Assembly: GCA_017963165.1 (NCBI GenBank)
Contig: JAGCTZ010000057.1
Span: forward strand, 1 to 64,000
Direction: 5' to 3'
Source: Treponema sp.
Lineage (GTDB): Bacteria; Spirochaetota; Spirochaetia; Treponematales; Treponemataceae
DNA length: 64,000 bases
Part shown: piece after piece, positions 1-7,125 of the stretch
Numbering within the stretch: position 1 is the stretch's first letter
Layout of the letters: the number at the start of each line of letters is the position of its first letter
The notes under the pieces: model-generated
What the model saw: the letters and a program-made list of their open reading frames with translations, nothing else
Database searches by the model: none
Told to the model about the DNA's origin: nothing
Program-made: the position numbers and the translations under genes

Positions 1-30
1 AGCCCGCTGCGGTACAACCAGTTGTTATGC
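1..30 (+). repeat. Partial integron attC site, right arm
   Basis: This is the 3' half of an attC-like site cut by the window edge. It shows the right hairpin arm CCCGCTG, the L'-like ACAACCAG and the R' box GTTATGC at 24-30. The R' box is the exact complement of the GCATAAC R'' box at 771-777, which closes cassette 1. The assignment rests on comparison with the complete copies downstream. Confidence 0.75.
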
Positions 31-33
31 TGA

Positions 34-49
34 CACCCGCACTGGGGTG
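34..49 (+). promoter_or_regulatory. Cassette leader hairpin upstream of the RBS
   Basis: CACCC (34-38) pairs with GGGTG (45-49) around a GCACTG loop. It sits just after the attC R' box and 6 nt before the GGAG ribosome binding site at 55-58. The same structure recurs after other attC sites (837-852, 2752-2767, 1762-1778) with compensatory base changes. A role in translation or in cassette folding is inferred only. Confidence 0.5.
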
Positions 50-64
50 CTTTTGGAGAAAAAT

Positions 65-754
65 ATGAAAAAGTATTTTTTAGTTTTATTAATCTTCAGT
101 AATTTCTATTTTTCTTTTGCAGACGATTTTCATCATAAGTATGTATTTTATAAATTTGAAAATGAAACACGGTTACAAACAATTGTAACTAATATTTTTA
201 ATGAATCTAATAAAAAAATAAAAACTATAGAAACTCGAATCCCATATAATATGCCGATTTACTCATCAGAAGAAATTGAATATGAATATACGGATAATCA
301 ATTATCTGAATTAAACAATGGAAATAAAATCCATTCATATAAATTTAACGATGAAAACAAAATTATAGAAGAAAACTTTTATGACGATAACAAACTAGAT
401 ATTTTTAATACTGTAAAATATGAATATGAAAATGGAAAAATAATAAAAAAGAAATCTTTTGCTTCTGAATATAAATATACATATAGTAAAGATGGCGATT
501 TAATTGAAATTACTGATAATCATAATAATAAAGAAATTTTTAAGTATAAGAAAAAAAATAATCAGATAATTCAAGAACAATTATTTACTTTTGAAGATGG
601 TAAGGAAATTATTCAATATACAAAAAAAATCTTTTACAATAAAAAAGGACAAGTTGTAAGAGAAGAAATTTATAGAACTAAGGATCCGGTGACTTTGGCG
701 GAATTTTTTGATAATCAAGATTATATAGAAATAATAATTTATGATTATTTGTAA
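65..754 (+). CDS. Secreted protein with YD-like repeats (integron cassette 1)
   Basis: The product is 229 aa. Residues 1-20 form a Sec signal peptide (MKKYFLVLLIF core, probable cut after SFA). The mature part is rich in Lys, Asn, Glu and Tyr, with repeated motifs such as YEYENGK, YKYTYSKDGD and KKIFYNKKGQ that resemble minimal RHS/YD repeats. Function is not recognised. The ATG at 65 is chosen because GGAG lies 6 nt upstream; an earlier TTG at 47 overlaps the leader. The gene is the only ORF of a cassette bounded by R' 24-30 and R'' 771-777. An exported envelope protein of unknown role is the best reading. Confidence 0.7.
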   Translation: MKKYFLVLLIFSNFYFSFADDFHHKYVFYKFENETRLQTIVTNIFNESNKKIKTIETRIPYNMPIYSSEEIEYEYTDNQLSELNNGNKIHSYKFNDENKIIEENFYDDNKLDIFNTVKYEYENGKIIKKKSFASEYKYTYSKDGDLIEITDNHNNKEIFKYKKKNNQIIQEQLFTFEDGKEIIQYTKKIFYNKKGQVVREEIYRTKDPVTLAEFFDNQDYIEIIIYDYL

Positions 755-770
755 AAAAAATATAAAATTA

Positions 771-833
771 GCATAACAAAGGTTCGTAACCGACAGGCAG
801 TCAAGCTGCCTGCGGGACAACCAGTTGTTAGGC
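771..833 (+). repeat. Integron attC site 2
   Basis: A 63-bp attC-like site. R'' is GCATAAC (771-777) and R' is GTTAGGC (827-833). The outer arms TAACAA and TTGTTA pair, then the L boxes GGTT and AACC pair around an offset of extra bases, and a central hairpin CAGGCAG/CTGCCTG closes the fold. R'' matches the R' of the upstream cassette and R' matches the R'' of the downstream cassette, as expected when whole cassettes have been inserted by an integron integrase. Confidence 0.85.
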
Positions 834-836
834 GGA

Positions 837-852
837 CGCCCGCACTGGGGCG
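837..852 (+). promoter_or_regulatory. Cassette leader hairpin (cassette 2)
   Basis: CGCCC (837-841) pairs with GGGCG (848-852) around a GCACTG loop. Compared with cassette 1 the second base pair has changed from A-T to G-C, so pairing is kept by covariation. GGAG of the RBS follows at 857-860. Confidence 0.5.
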
Positions 853-869
853 CTTTGGAGAAAGAAATA

Positions 870-1694
870 ATGAAAAAAGTAATTTTTAATTTTTTATTAA
901 TGGTTACAACAATCTCTCTGTTTTCTCAGAATTTTGAAAAGAATCAATATTCAACAGAAATAAACTGCGAATATCCATTTACTTATGATGCATATAGAAG
1001 AATAACAGAAGCAGAAGTGGGGATTGATCTTTTAAGATATAAAACCATCATAAGAAACGGAATTATAGAAGAAATCGAAGAACCTTACCTTAATGATTTA
1101 CAATTAGGAGCCCTATCAAAAACTGAATTAAAGCTTTTCAGAAATCTATTTTATGCGAAAAAAGGCTATGTCTTTAATGATGAAGAATTAACAAAATATT
1201 TCAAACAATTTCCCTGGTACAAACCTCAAAGCAAAAACATTACTTTTACAAATTTAGAAAACACAGCCATAAATAGAATAAAATTATTTGAAGCTGAATC
1301 AACAACTACGTACACCTTTGAAAAAGAAAACATTACATGGGAAGTATGGAACGGTGGCGCCAATGAACGAGGTCCGCTTCTAAAATTAAATAAAGATTCT
1401 TCATTTGAATACACACCAGGACAAACCATCAACAGAGTACAAAAAGTTAGAGGTAAATGGTCTATATCAAATAATAAACTTATTCTGATGGCTGAATCCG
1501 AAGAAGTAATATTTGGTGGTTATGATAATTACGATACATTTAAAAATGGAACTTCTGTAATAATTAAATATGGAGATCCTGTCAAAATCACTCTTCCAAT
1601 AAACGAAAGTGAAGCTTATAAAAAATATAATTTAAATTGGACTGATAAATGGTTAATGATCGGATCTTCTGATTATTATGTTTCAAAAGAATAA
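870..1694 (+). CDS. Secreted YARHG-domain protein (integron cassette 2)
   Basis: The product is 274 aa. Residues 1-20 are a signal peptide (MKKVIFNFLLMVTTISLFS). A YARHG-type domain lies at about residues 75-135: the LFRNLFYAKKGYVFNDEEL and FPWYKP segments match the family pattern of LRNxIYARxGYxFxxxxL then WY. The C-terminal half is beta-rich (GKWSISNNKLIL) and may be lipocalin-like. YARHG domains are found in exported bacterial proteins of unknown function. The start at 870 is chosen over the TTG at 825, which lies inside attC; GGAG is at 857-860. A second YARHG protein sits at 3261-4278 in the same array. Confidence 0.75.
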   Translation: MKKVIFNFLLMVTTISLFSQNFEKNQYSTEINCEYPFTYDAYRRITEAEVGIDLLRYKTIIRNGIIEEIEEPYLNDLQLGALSKTELKLFRNLFYAKKGYVFNDEELTKYFKQFPWYKPQSKNITFTNLENTAINRIKLFEAESTTTYTFEKENITWEVWNGGANERGPLLKLNKDSSFEYTPGQTINRVQKVRGKWSISNNKLILMAESEEVIFGGYDNYDTFKNGTSVIIKYGDPVKITLPINESEAYKKYNLNWTDKWLMIGSSDYYVSKE

Positions 1695-1697
1695 ATC

Positions 1698-1760
1698 GCC
1701 TAACAAAGGTTCGTAGCCGACAGCGGGTCGAGCTGCCTGCGGCACAACCAGTTGTTATGC
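1698..1760 (+). repeat. Integron attC site 3
   Basis: A 63-bp attC-like site with R'' GCCTAAC (1698-1704) and R' GTTATGC (1754-1760). Its central hairpin is mixed: the left arm is CAGCGGG (as in the site at 2690) but the right arm is CTGCCTG (as in the site at 771), so the tip pairs poorly. The outer R and L boxes are intact. Confidence 0.85.
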
Positions 1761-1790
1761 TCACACACTATTGGCGTGGATTGTAAAAAA

Positions 1791-2045
1791 ATGAATGAAG
1801 CTAAAAAACATTTATTAGAAAAAAAGATTTCATATTCTGATTTAAGAACTCTTATCGAAGCATTCAACTATGGAACTGCCACACCTGTTTGTGCATTGAT
1901 TAGTTATTTAAATGAACTTTATTTGATTATTTCTAATAATGTAAAAGTCATAATAAATACTAATGATGGTATTTTCAAAGAAATCAATAAGAATAATTTT
2001 TCAGATTTCGTTTTACAGTATTTTGATCAATACATTCTATATTAG
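1791..2045 (+). CDS. Small hypothetical protein (integron cassette 3)
   Basis: The product is 84 aa from the ATG at 1791, with no recognised domain. It begins MNEAKKHLLEKKISYSDL and carries a hydrophobic stretch around ALISYLNELYLII that is too polar for a clear membrane helix. An in-frame TTG at 1752 would start inside the attC R' region and is unlikely. The RBS is weak (GTGGATT). It lies in the same cassette as, and just upstream of, the HigBA pair. Its role cannot be assigned; an accessory of the toxin-antitoxin pair or an independent passenger are both possible. Confidence 0.5.
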   Translation: MNEAKKHLLEKKISYSDLRTLIEAFNYGTATPVCALISYLNELYLIISNNVKVIINTNDGIFKEINKNNFSDFVLQYFDQYILY

Positions 2046-2052
2046 AAAAATA

Positions 2053-2095
2053 ACAGATATATCTTCTTGACAGATATATCTGTACAACATATACT
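2053..2095 (+). promoter_or_regulatory. higBA promoter and operator
   Basis: A near-consensus sigma-70 promoter: TTGACA at 2067-2072, a 17-nt spacer and TATACT at 2090-2095. A perfect 14-bp palindrome ACAGATATATCTGT (2070-2083) overlaps the -35 box and spacer, and a 12-bp direct copy (ACAGATATATCT) lies at 2053-2064. This layout suits HigA or HigBA autorepression. The -10 box ends only 6 nt before the higB ATG, so the transcript is probably leaderless. Confidence 0.75.
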
Positions 2096-2101
2096 TTAAT
2101 C

Positions 2102-2383
2102 ATGATAAAAACATTCGGAGATTCCGAAACTGAAAAGATTTGGAATGGTAAAAAATCACCGAAGCTTCCGCCTGAAATTCATAAAAGAGCTTTTTCAAAA
2201 CTGCTCATTATAAATTCTGCGGAATGTGAAGATGATTTACGGATTCCGCCAGGAAATAAATTTGAGCATCTTCTTGGAGACTTAACGGATTATTGTTCGA
2301 TAAGAATAAATGATCAATGGCGAATACAGTTTAAGTTTATAAATAATGAAGCTTATGAAGTAAAGATTGTGGATTACCACTAA
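2102..2383 (+). CDS. higB: HigB-type toxin (RelE superfamily mRNA interferase)
   Basis: The product is 93 aa, typical for host-inhibition HigB/RelE toxins that cut mRNA on the ribosome. Family signs are the N-terminal FGDSETEKIWNGKKSPKLP segment, the LRIPPGNKFEHLLGDL segment with its conserved proline-glycine, and the YCSIRINDQWRIQF strand followed by the C-terminal VKIVDYH, which carries the usual terminal histidine. The toxin precedes the antitoxin, the normal HigBA order, with a 12-nt gap. No ribosome binding site is present; the promoter -10 box ends 6 nt before the ATG. It sits inside cassette 3, fitting the frequent presence of toxin-antitoxin pairs in integron arrays, where they may stabilise the array. 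Confidence 0.88.
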   Translation: MIKTFGDSETEKIWNGKKSPKLPPEIHKRAFSKLLIINSAECEDDLRIPPGNKFEHLLGDLTDYCSIRINDQWRIQFKFINNEAYEVKIVDYH

Positions 2384-2395
2384 TGGAGGTGTGTT

Positions 2396-2695
2396 ATGGA
2401 TGAGAAATTTGAATTACCGAAAATCGGAGATATCCTCGTAGAAGAATTTTTAGAACCGCTTGAAATTACTCCATACAGACTTGCAAAAGATTTAGGAGTT
2501 TCAACAAGTTCAATTTTAGACTTAGTTCATAATAAAAGAAAAATTTCTGTTGAAATGGCTTTACGCCTTTCAAAGTATTTTGGAACAAGTTCAAAATTCT
2601 GGCTTAATATGCAGAATGAATTAGACTTGAGAGAAGCAAGAGAAAAACTTGAAGATGATTTGGATAAAATTCCTAGTTGCGAAAAAATAGCATAA
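2396..2695 (+). CDS. higA: HigA-type antitoxin (XRE helix-turn-helix)
   Basis: The product is 99 aa with a helix-turn-helix at about residues 25-65 (PYRLAKDLGVSTSSILDL, then RLSKYFGTSSKFWLNMQ), the classic HigA/VapI pattern. It should neutralise HigB and repress the shared promoter. GGAGG lies 6 nt upstream of the ATG. The stop codon TAA (2693-2695) is part of the attC R'' box GCATAA that follows, so the coding end and the recombination site are fused. Confidence 0.88.
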   Translation: MDEKFELPKIGDILVEEFLEPLEITPYRLAKDLGVSTSSILDLVHNKRKISVEMALRLSKYFGTSSKFWLNMQNELDLREAREKLEDDLDKIPSCEKIA

Positions 2696-2748
2696 GGTTC
2701 GTAGCCGACAGCGGGTCAAGCCCGCTGCGGTACAACCAGTTGTTAGGC
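2690..2748 (+). repeat. Integron attC site 4 (4-nt deletion)
   Basis: A 59-bp attC-like site. The left end GCATAA runs directly into GGTTCG; the CAAA found in the other copies is missing, which damages the R'' box. The central hairpin CAGCGGG/CCCGCTG is perfect and covaries with CAGGCAG/CTGCCTG of site 2. R' is GTTAGGC (2742-2748). Confidence 0.8.
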
Positions 2749-2781
2749 GGGCACCTACATTGGGGCGCTTTTGGAGAAGCA

Positions 2782-3210
2782 ATGAATAATAAGAAATATT
2801 TTTCTATTCTTATAGGAAGTATTTTTGGACTTATACTGATTTTAATCTTAGGTTTAATTATAAATAATACTTTAGATAGAATAATTCCTATTGATTATGA
2901 ATTTATCAATTCCATTCCATCACCAGATGCTTCAAAGACAGTATATGTTTATTCTGTTAATTCAGGAGCAACCAGTGATTTTTCTTACAGAGTTACTATT
3001 TCATCAAAGAAGGGGTTTCAGGACATAAATAAAGAAAAATATTTTTTTAATTATGATAGCAATCATGGTAAAGGCTCTACAGGTTTGCATATAATATGGA
3101 TTGATGATAATCAACTGCAAATTGAATATTCTGATGGAATTCGTTCGTTTACTAAGAAGACGAATTTTAATGATATAAAGATAAGTTATATAGTGAAAAA
3201 CCAGAGTTAA
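2782..3210 (+). CDS. Membrane-anchored DUF5412-like protein (integron cassette 4)
   Basis: The product is 142 aa. One N-terminal membrane helix (about residues 7-28, SILIGSIFGLILILILG) is followed by an exported domain. The segment SIPSPDASKTVYVYSVNSG with a following SDFSYRV resembles DUF5412-type proteins (SPDGK...VNGGAT...Y.VR); this is recognised by eye and not certain. The ATG at 2782 is preceded by GGAG at 2773-2776 and by a weak form of the cassette leader hairpin (2752-2767). No attC follows before the next gene. Confidence 0.6.
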   Translation: MNNKKYFSILIGSIFGLILILILGLIINNTLDRIIPIDYEFINSIPSPDASKTVYVYSVNSGATSDFSYRVTISSKKGFQDINKEKYFFNYDSNHGKGSTGLHIIWIDDNQLQIEYSDGIRSFTKKTNFNDIKISYIVKNQS

Positions 3211-3260
3211 TCATATAAAATAATTAAATCATATATATTTTTAGACAATTGGAGTGATAC

Positions 3261-4278
3261 ATGAAAAAGTTTTGTATTTGTTTATGTTTTATTTTCTTTG
3301 CAAGTTTTTTGTTTGCAAATGATACTTATTATTTTATGTCCGCAGGGCAGCTTATTCCTACCGAAGAAAAAGATATTGAAGTTGAAATGCAGGAAGAAAT
3401 AATCAGCATTGTTCTTGAACAAAAATATTACGAAGTTACTGTTGATTTCTTTTTTTACAATCATGGAAATTCTGTAGATTTAGAAATAGGATTTCCTTTT
3501 TTCTGTACAGGATTACAGGGCTCGGGTAAAATCTCGGATTTTAAATGCTGGACAAATGATGTAGAAACAAATTATACAGATTACCCGATTGAAAAAAAAA
3601 TGGGCCAAAGATACAAATCTGGAAAACGCCTATGTCAGAACAATTAATTTCCCTTCAAAAAAAGTCACAAAAACGAAAATAACATATAAATCAACTTATG
3701 GAAGAGAAGCCCCTTCTTATGCCATAGCAAAATATCTTTATGGAACTGGTTCAAGCTGGAAAAATCCAATCGGAAAAATGACAGTAAGAATCCAGAATAA
3801 AGATTTATACTCAAGTATAAACTTTTTATCTATGCCGGATAAAACACCATTAAAAAGAATAGAAGATGACATCTGGGAAGGCGTATATACTAATATTGAA
3901 CCTGCTAAATATACAGATTCAATTACAATAGAATGTGGAGATTTGTTTGGTGATGATGGTCCCCGTGTATTACGAAAAAACAGTTTCTTTGGATGTTATA
4001 TGGAACTTAAATCTGATAATTTGTTTTGGTATACAAAACCACAGTTACGTTTAATTAGAAACGCCATATACGCCTTCAGCGGATATCCATTCAAATCACA
4101 GGATTTAAAGACATTGTTCGAACAAAAAGCAAAATATGGATGGTTTGGCTGGGACAAGCTTGGACCAGATGGAAAACCCGTATATCCAGTCGATGAAAAC
4201 TTTTCAGAAGATAAACTTACAGAAACAGAAAAACACAATGTAAAACTTATTCTTGAAGAGGAACAAAAAAGAAAATAA
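3261..4278 (+). pseudogene. Secreted DUF4424-like/YARHG protein, frameshifted at a 9-A run
   Basis: Two ORFs (3261-3647 and 3589-4278) form one protein split by a frameshift. The first half has a signal peptide (MKKFCICLCFIFFASFLFA) and a DUF4424-like beta domain (GQLIPTEEKDIEV, YNHGNSVDLEIGFPF). The second half ends in a YARHG domain (LRLIRNAIYAFSGYPFKSQDL, then KYGWFGW). Removing one A from the run at 3592-3600 restores a continuous 338-aa product. GGAG lies upstream at 3251-3254. The run could be a slippage tract, a true mutation or a sequencing error. Confidence 0.7.
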
Positions 4279-4785
4279 ATGATGAAAAAAGTAATCCTAA
4301 GAAAAGCAAAACAAAAAGACTTAGATTCGATGTGGAATAACATCTGGTGTGACAAAGAGCTTGCAAAATATATGCTTTGGAAACCAGTGGAAAACTACGA
4401 AGAAGCAAAAATCAGGTTAGAAAAAACTATTGAATATCAAAAATCAAATCTTGCGTTCTATATCTGCCTTGAAGACACAGATGAAGTAATAGGTTTTCTT
4501 GGAGCAAATGATACAGGAAATGGAATTTTTGAAGATTGCGGAATCTGTATAGCCCCTAAATATCAGGGCAATGGTTACGGAAAACAAGCTTTGCAACTGC
4601 TTTTAAAAATTATCTTTGAAGAATTAAAAGGCAAAGAATTTATCTACAGTTGTTTCGAAGAAAATAAAAAATCTCAAAAACTTTGCGAAGCTTTAGGTTT
4701 TGAATATAAATATACTAAACAATGCAAAAGAAAGTGGGATGGGTTGGAATATACTGCAAGGTATTATCTGAAAAAGAATTCGTAA
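4279..4785 (+). CDS. GNAT-family N-acetyltransferase
   Basis: The product is 168 aa, a RimJ/RimL-like GNAT enzyme using acetyl-CoA. The acetyl-CoA binding motif A is clear: ICIAPKYQGNGYGKQAL at about residues 93-109 (R/Q-x-x-G-x-G/A pattern). A beta-bulge strand (DEVIGFLGAND) precedes it and the motif B-like ENKKSQKLCEALGFEYK follows. The start codon abuts the stop of the upstream frameshifted gene, so translation is probably coupled. Substrate is unknown; small-molecule or ribosomal-protein acetylation are the usual options, and GNAT genes are common integron cargo. Confidence 0.85.
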   Translation: MMKKVILRKAKQKDLDSMWNNIWCDKELAKYMLWKPVENYEEAKIRLEKTIEYQKSNLAFYICLEDTDEVIGFLGANDTGNGIFEDCGICIAPKYQGNGYGKQALQLLLKIIFEELKGKEFIYSCFEENKKSQKLCEALGFEYKYTKQCKRKWDGLEYTARYYLKKNS

Positions 4786-4828
4786 CTAACAGCGGGACGA
4801 GCCACTATGTTATAACCAATTGTTAAGG
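4779..4828 (+). repeat. Decayed attC site at the distal end of the array
   Basis: A relic of the attC repeat: TTCGTAACTAACAGCGGGACGAG, an altered middle, TAACCAATTGTT and an R'-like GTTAAGG (4822-4828). The R'' box is not recognisable. This is the last copy in the window and the most degraded, as expected for the oldest, integrase-distal end of an array. Confidence 0.65.
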
Positions 4829-4835
4829 AGAACAA

Positions 4836-5585
4836 ATGCTTAAAACAAATTATAAAAAAGTTTCAAAGGTTTATGATAAAAACAAAACACGAACTGCTTT
4901 TGCCAAAGACAATGATCTTGAAGAATTGCTTTCTCAAAAAGAGGAAATTACAGTCTTAGATTTGGCCTGTGGAACGGGAAACTGGCTGCTTAGTCAACAA
5001 ACTTATTTCGAAGATAAAAAAATAAAATGGATAGGACTTGATGCTTCCGAAGATATGTTGAAACTGGCAGAAGAAAAAAATATAAATGCTCAATTCATAC
5101 AATCAAAAGTTGAAGACATGAGTATAAAATCAAAAGCTGATTTGATTGTCTGCAACTTTGCCTTTCATCATTTTGAAGATAAAAAAACTGCATTAGAAAA
5201 AATATTTTCGACACTGAACAACAAAGGAATTCTTAAGTACAGAAATATAGAGCCGGAATTCATGAAAGACTGGTGGGTTTATAAATATTGCCCCGAAACT
5301 TATTTCGAAGATTTTCAAAGATTCTGGCAAAAAGAATCACTTTGCTATGAATTAAGCAAGGCTGGATTTTCAAACATCTCAGTAAAACGCGAGTATTATG
5401 AAAGCTATAAAAATATTGATTTACTGTATGAAAACTATAAAAGGCGCGATGCTTCTCAACTGGCCATGATTGGAGACAAGGAATATCAAAAAGGTCTAAA
5501 ACGCATAGAACTTGAAATTGCTAATGGTGAAAAAGAATACAAAGATGTAATTTCATTTCTAGATATTAAATGTGAAAAGTCCTAA
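4836..5585 (+). CDS. Class I SAM-dependent methyltransferase
   Basis: The product is 249 aa. The SAM-binding motif I is VLDLACGTGNW (about residues 40-50), with the acidic motif II residue in WIGLDASEDMLKLA and motif IV in ADLIVCNFAFHHF. The C-terminal part (KRREYYESYK region) is unlike standard ubiquinone or tRNA enzymes, so the substrate is unknown. AAGGAG lies just before the ATG and overlaps the decayed attC R' box, so this gene may be the final cassette. No attC is seen after its stop, although GTCCTAA at 5579 is a faint R''-like string. Confidence 0.85.
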   Translation: MLKTNYKKVSKVYDKNKTRTAFAKDNDLEELLSQKEEITVLDLACGTGNWLLSQQTYFEDKKIKWIGLDASEDMLKLAEEKNINAQFIQSKVEDMSIKSKADLIVCNFAFHHFEDKKTALEKIFSTLNNKGILKYRNIEPEFMKDWWVYKYCPETYFEDFQRFWQKESLCYELSKAGFSNISVKREYYESYKNIDLLYENYKRRDASQLAMIGDKEYQKGLKRIELEIANGEKEYKDVISFLDIKCEKS

Positions 5586-5610
5586 AATATAAATAAAGAG
5601 GAGACAAGAC

Positions 5611-7122
5611 ATGTCAGAAAAAGAAAAAACAATCAGCATAAAACACGTTGATGTAGAAGATCCTGATATCAAGAAAAAGAATTTGTGGTTTTATCCGCTG
5701 GGAACAGTTGGCCGCGACATGATTTATACCATGTTCACAAGCTTTATCTTTTTGTATGTCTTGTACACAAAAGAACTAACGGATGCCCAGGTTGTAGCTA
5801 TTACTATGATTATGGTGGCAGCCCGTATTTTTGATGCATTCAATGATCCGATTATGGGCAACATCATTGAACGCACCCGCACAAAATGGGGCAAATTCAA
5901 ACCATGGCTTGTTGCCGGCTCCCTGTCTACTTCCATTGTTGTTTATCTGGCTTTTAATACAAAGTTTACTGGTTGGGCTTTTGTAACTTTCTTTGGCATA
6001 ATCTACTTCATGTACAGTATCACATATACAATGAATGATATTTCCTACTGGGGCATGGTTCCTGCAGTTTCCAGAACAAGCGATTCCAGAAATCAATTTA
6101 CGGCTCGCGCAACTTTGTTCGCAGGTATTGGCGGAACTCTTGCCGGACTTTTAATTCCTATGTTCACTGCCGGTGCCCTTCAGCTGGGAGGAAACTCTTC
6201 CACCGCGTATGGATTAATTGCTCTGGCGGTTGCTATATTGTCTCCACTGTTTGTAACGTTCACTCTCTTTGGTGTAAAAGAAAACCGTGATGACATGGAA
6301 AAGCCTGCCGACAAGGTTTCTTTCAAGCTGATTGCTGACACAATTTTCGGTAATGACCAGCTGCGCTGGATGGTATTAATTTACCTGCTTCATCAGATTG
6401 CAAATAACCTTATCATAGGTGGTATTGGCGCCAACTACGTATATTTCCGCTATGGTTATGAAGGCGGATTATATTCTCTGTTTTCAACTATCGGAATGGC
6501 TGCCACTGCATTCCTTATGATTTTCTATCCTGCTATTTCAAGAAAACTGAGCCGAAAAACTTTCCTTAAAATCCTGTTGTATGTTGCAATTGTTGGCTGT
6601 GTTCTCATGTTGATTTCAGGACTTATTATGCCAGCTGCAATGCCGGCCTTCTGGACTCTTACAATCGGCTATATGCTTCTTGCTTTTGGTTTGTATGGTT
6701 ATCACCTTGTTCTTATGATTTCCATTTTTAATACAGTTGAATACAACGAACTCCAGAAAGGAAGCCGCCGCGAAGGTATCATTACTTCAATCCGTCCGTT
6801 TATCACAAAGCTTGGTTGTGCTTTAGTTGTAGTAATCACTTCTCTTTGTTATCTGCTGTTCCGTGTTACAGATTATACAAACAAAATTGCAAATCTTGAA
6901 CAGGCTGCAAATCAAAACCTGATTACCACAGAGATGAAAAACGCCCAGATTGCACAGGTAATTCAGAACGTTGGAAAGGGGCAGTCAATCGGTATGCTGC
7001 TGTTTATGGTTATTGTTCCATTTGTTCTGCTTTTGATTTCGTACCTGCTGTACAAACGTTTTTACAAGCTTGATGAAGAAAAATATGCTCAGATTGTCAG
7101 CGAACTTGAAAAACGGAGATAA
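5611..7122 (+). CDS. GPH-family sugar:cation symporter (MelB type, MFS)
   Basis: The product is 503 aa with about 12 membrane helices. GPH-family hallmarks are near the N-terminus: YPLGTVGRDMIY, ARIFDAFNDPIMGNIIERT and TKWGKFKPWLVAGS, matching the conserved D..DP..G and the R/K-x-G-x-x-x-P loop of melibiose- and glucuronide-type carriers that use Na+ or H+. A strong RBS (GAGGAG) precedes the ATG. The stop lies 3 nt before the PIG-L deacetylase start, so the genes are probably co-transcribed. The specific sugar cannot be read from sequence. Confidence 0.88.
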   Translation: MSEKEKTISIKHVDVEDPDIKKKNLWFYPLGTVGRDMIYTMFTSFIFLYVLYTKELTDAQVVAITMIMVAARIFDAFNDPIMGNIIERTRTKWGKFKPWLVAGSLSTSIVVYLAFNTKFTGWAFVTFFGIIYFMYSITYTMNDISYWGMVPAVSRTSDSRNQFTARATLFAGIGGTLAGLLIPMFTAGALQLGGNSSTAYGLIALAVAILSPLFVTFTLFGVKENRDDMEKPADKVSFKLIADTIFGNDQLRWMVLIYLLHQIANNLIIGGIGANYVYFRYGYEGGLYSLFSTIGMAATAFLMIFYPAISRKLSRKTFLKILLYVAIVGCVLMLISGLIMPAAMPAFWTLTIGYMLLAFGLYGYHLVLMISIFNTVEYNELQKGSRREGIITSIRPFITKLGCALVVVITSLCYLLFRVTDYTNKIANLEQAANQNLITTEMKNAQIAQVIQNVGKGQSIGMLLFMVIVPFVLLLISYLLYKRFYKLDEEKYAQIVSELEKRR

Positions 7123-7125
7123 ATT

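Noticed and set aside
781..800. GGTTCG strings in the array considered as tRNA T-arms
   Set aside because: They recur inside the attC repeats and are not part of a cloverleaf; no anticodon arm or acceptor stem is found.
5575..5590. GTCCTAA after the methyltransferase considered as another attC R'' box
   Set aside because: It has no following L box, hairpin or R' box, so it cannot be supported as a site.
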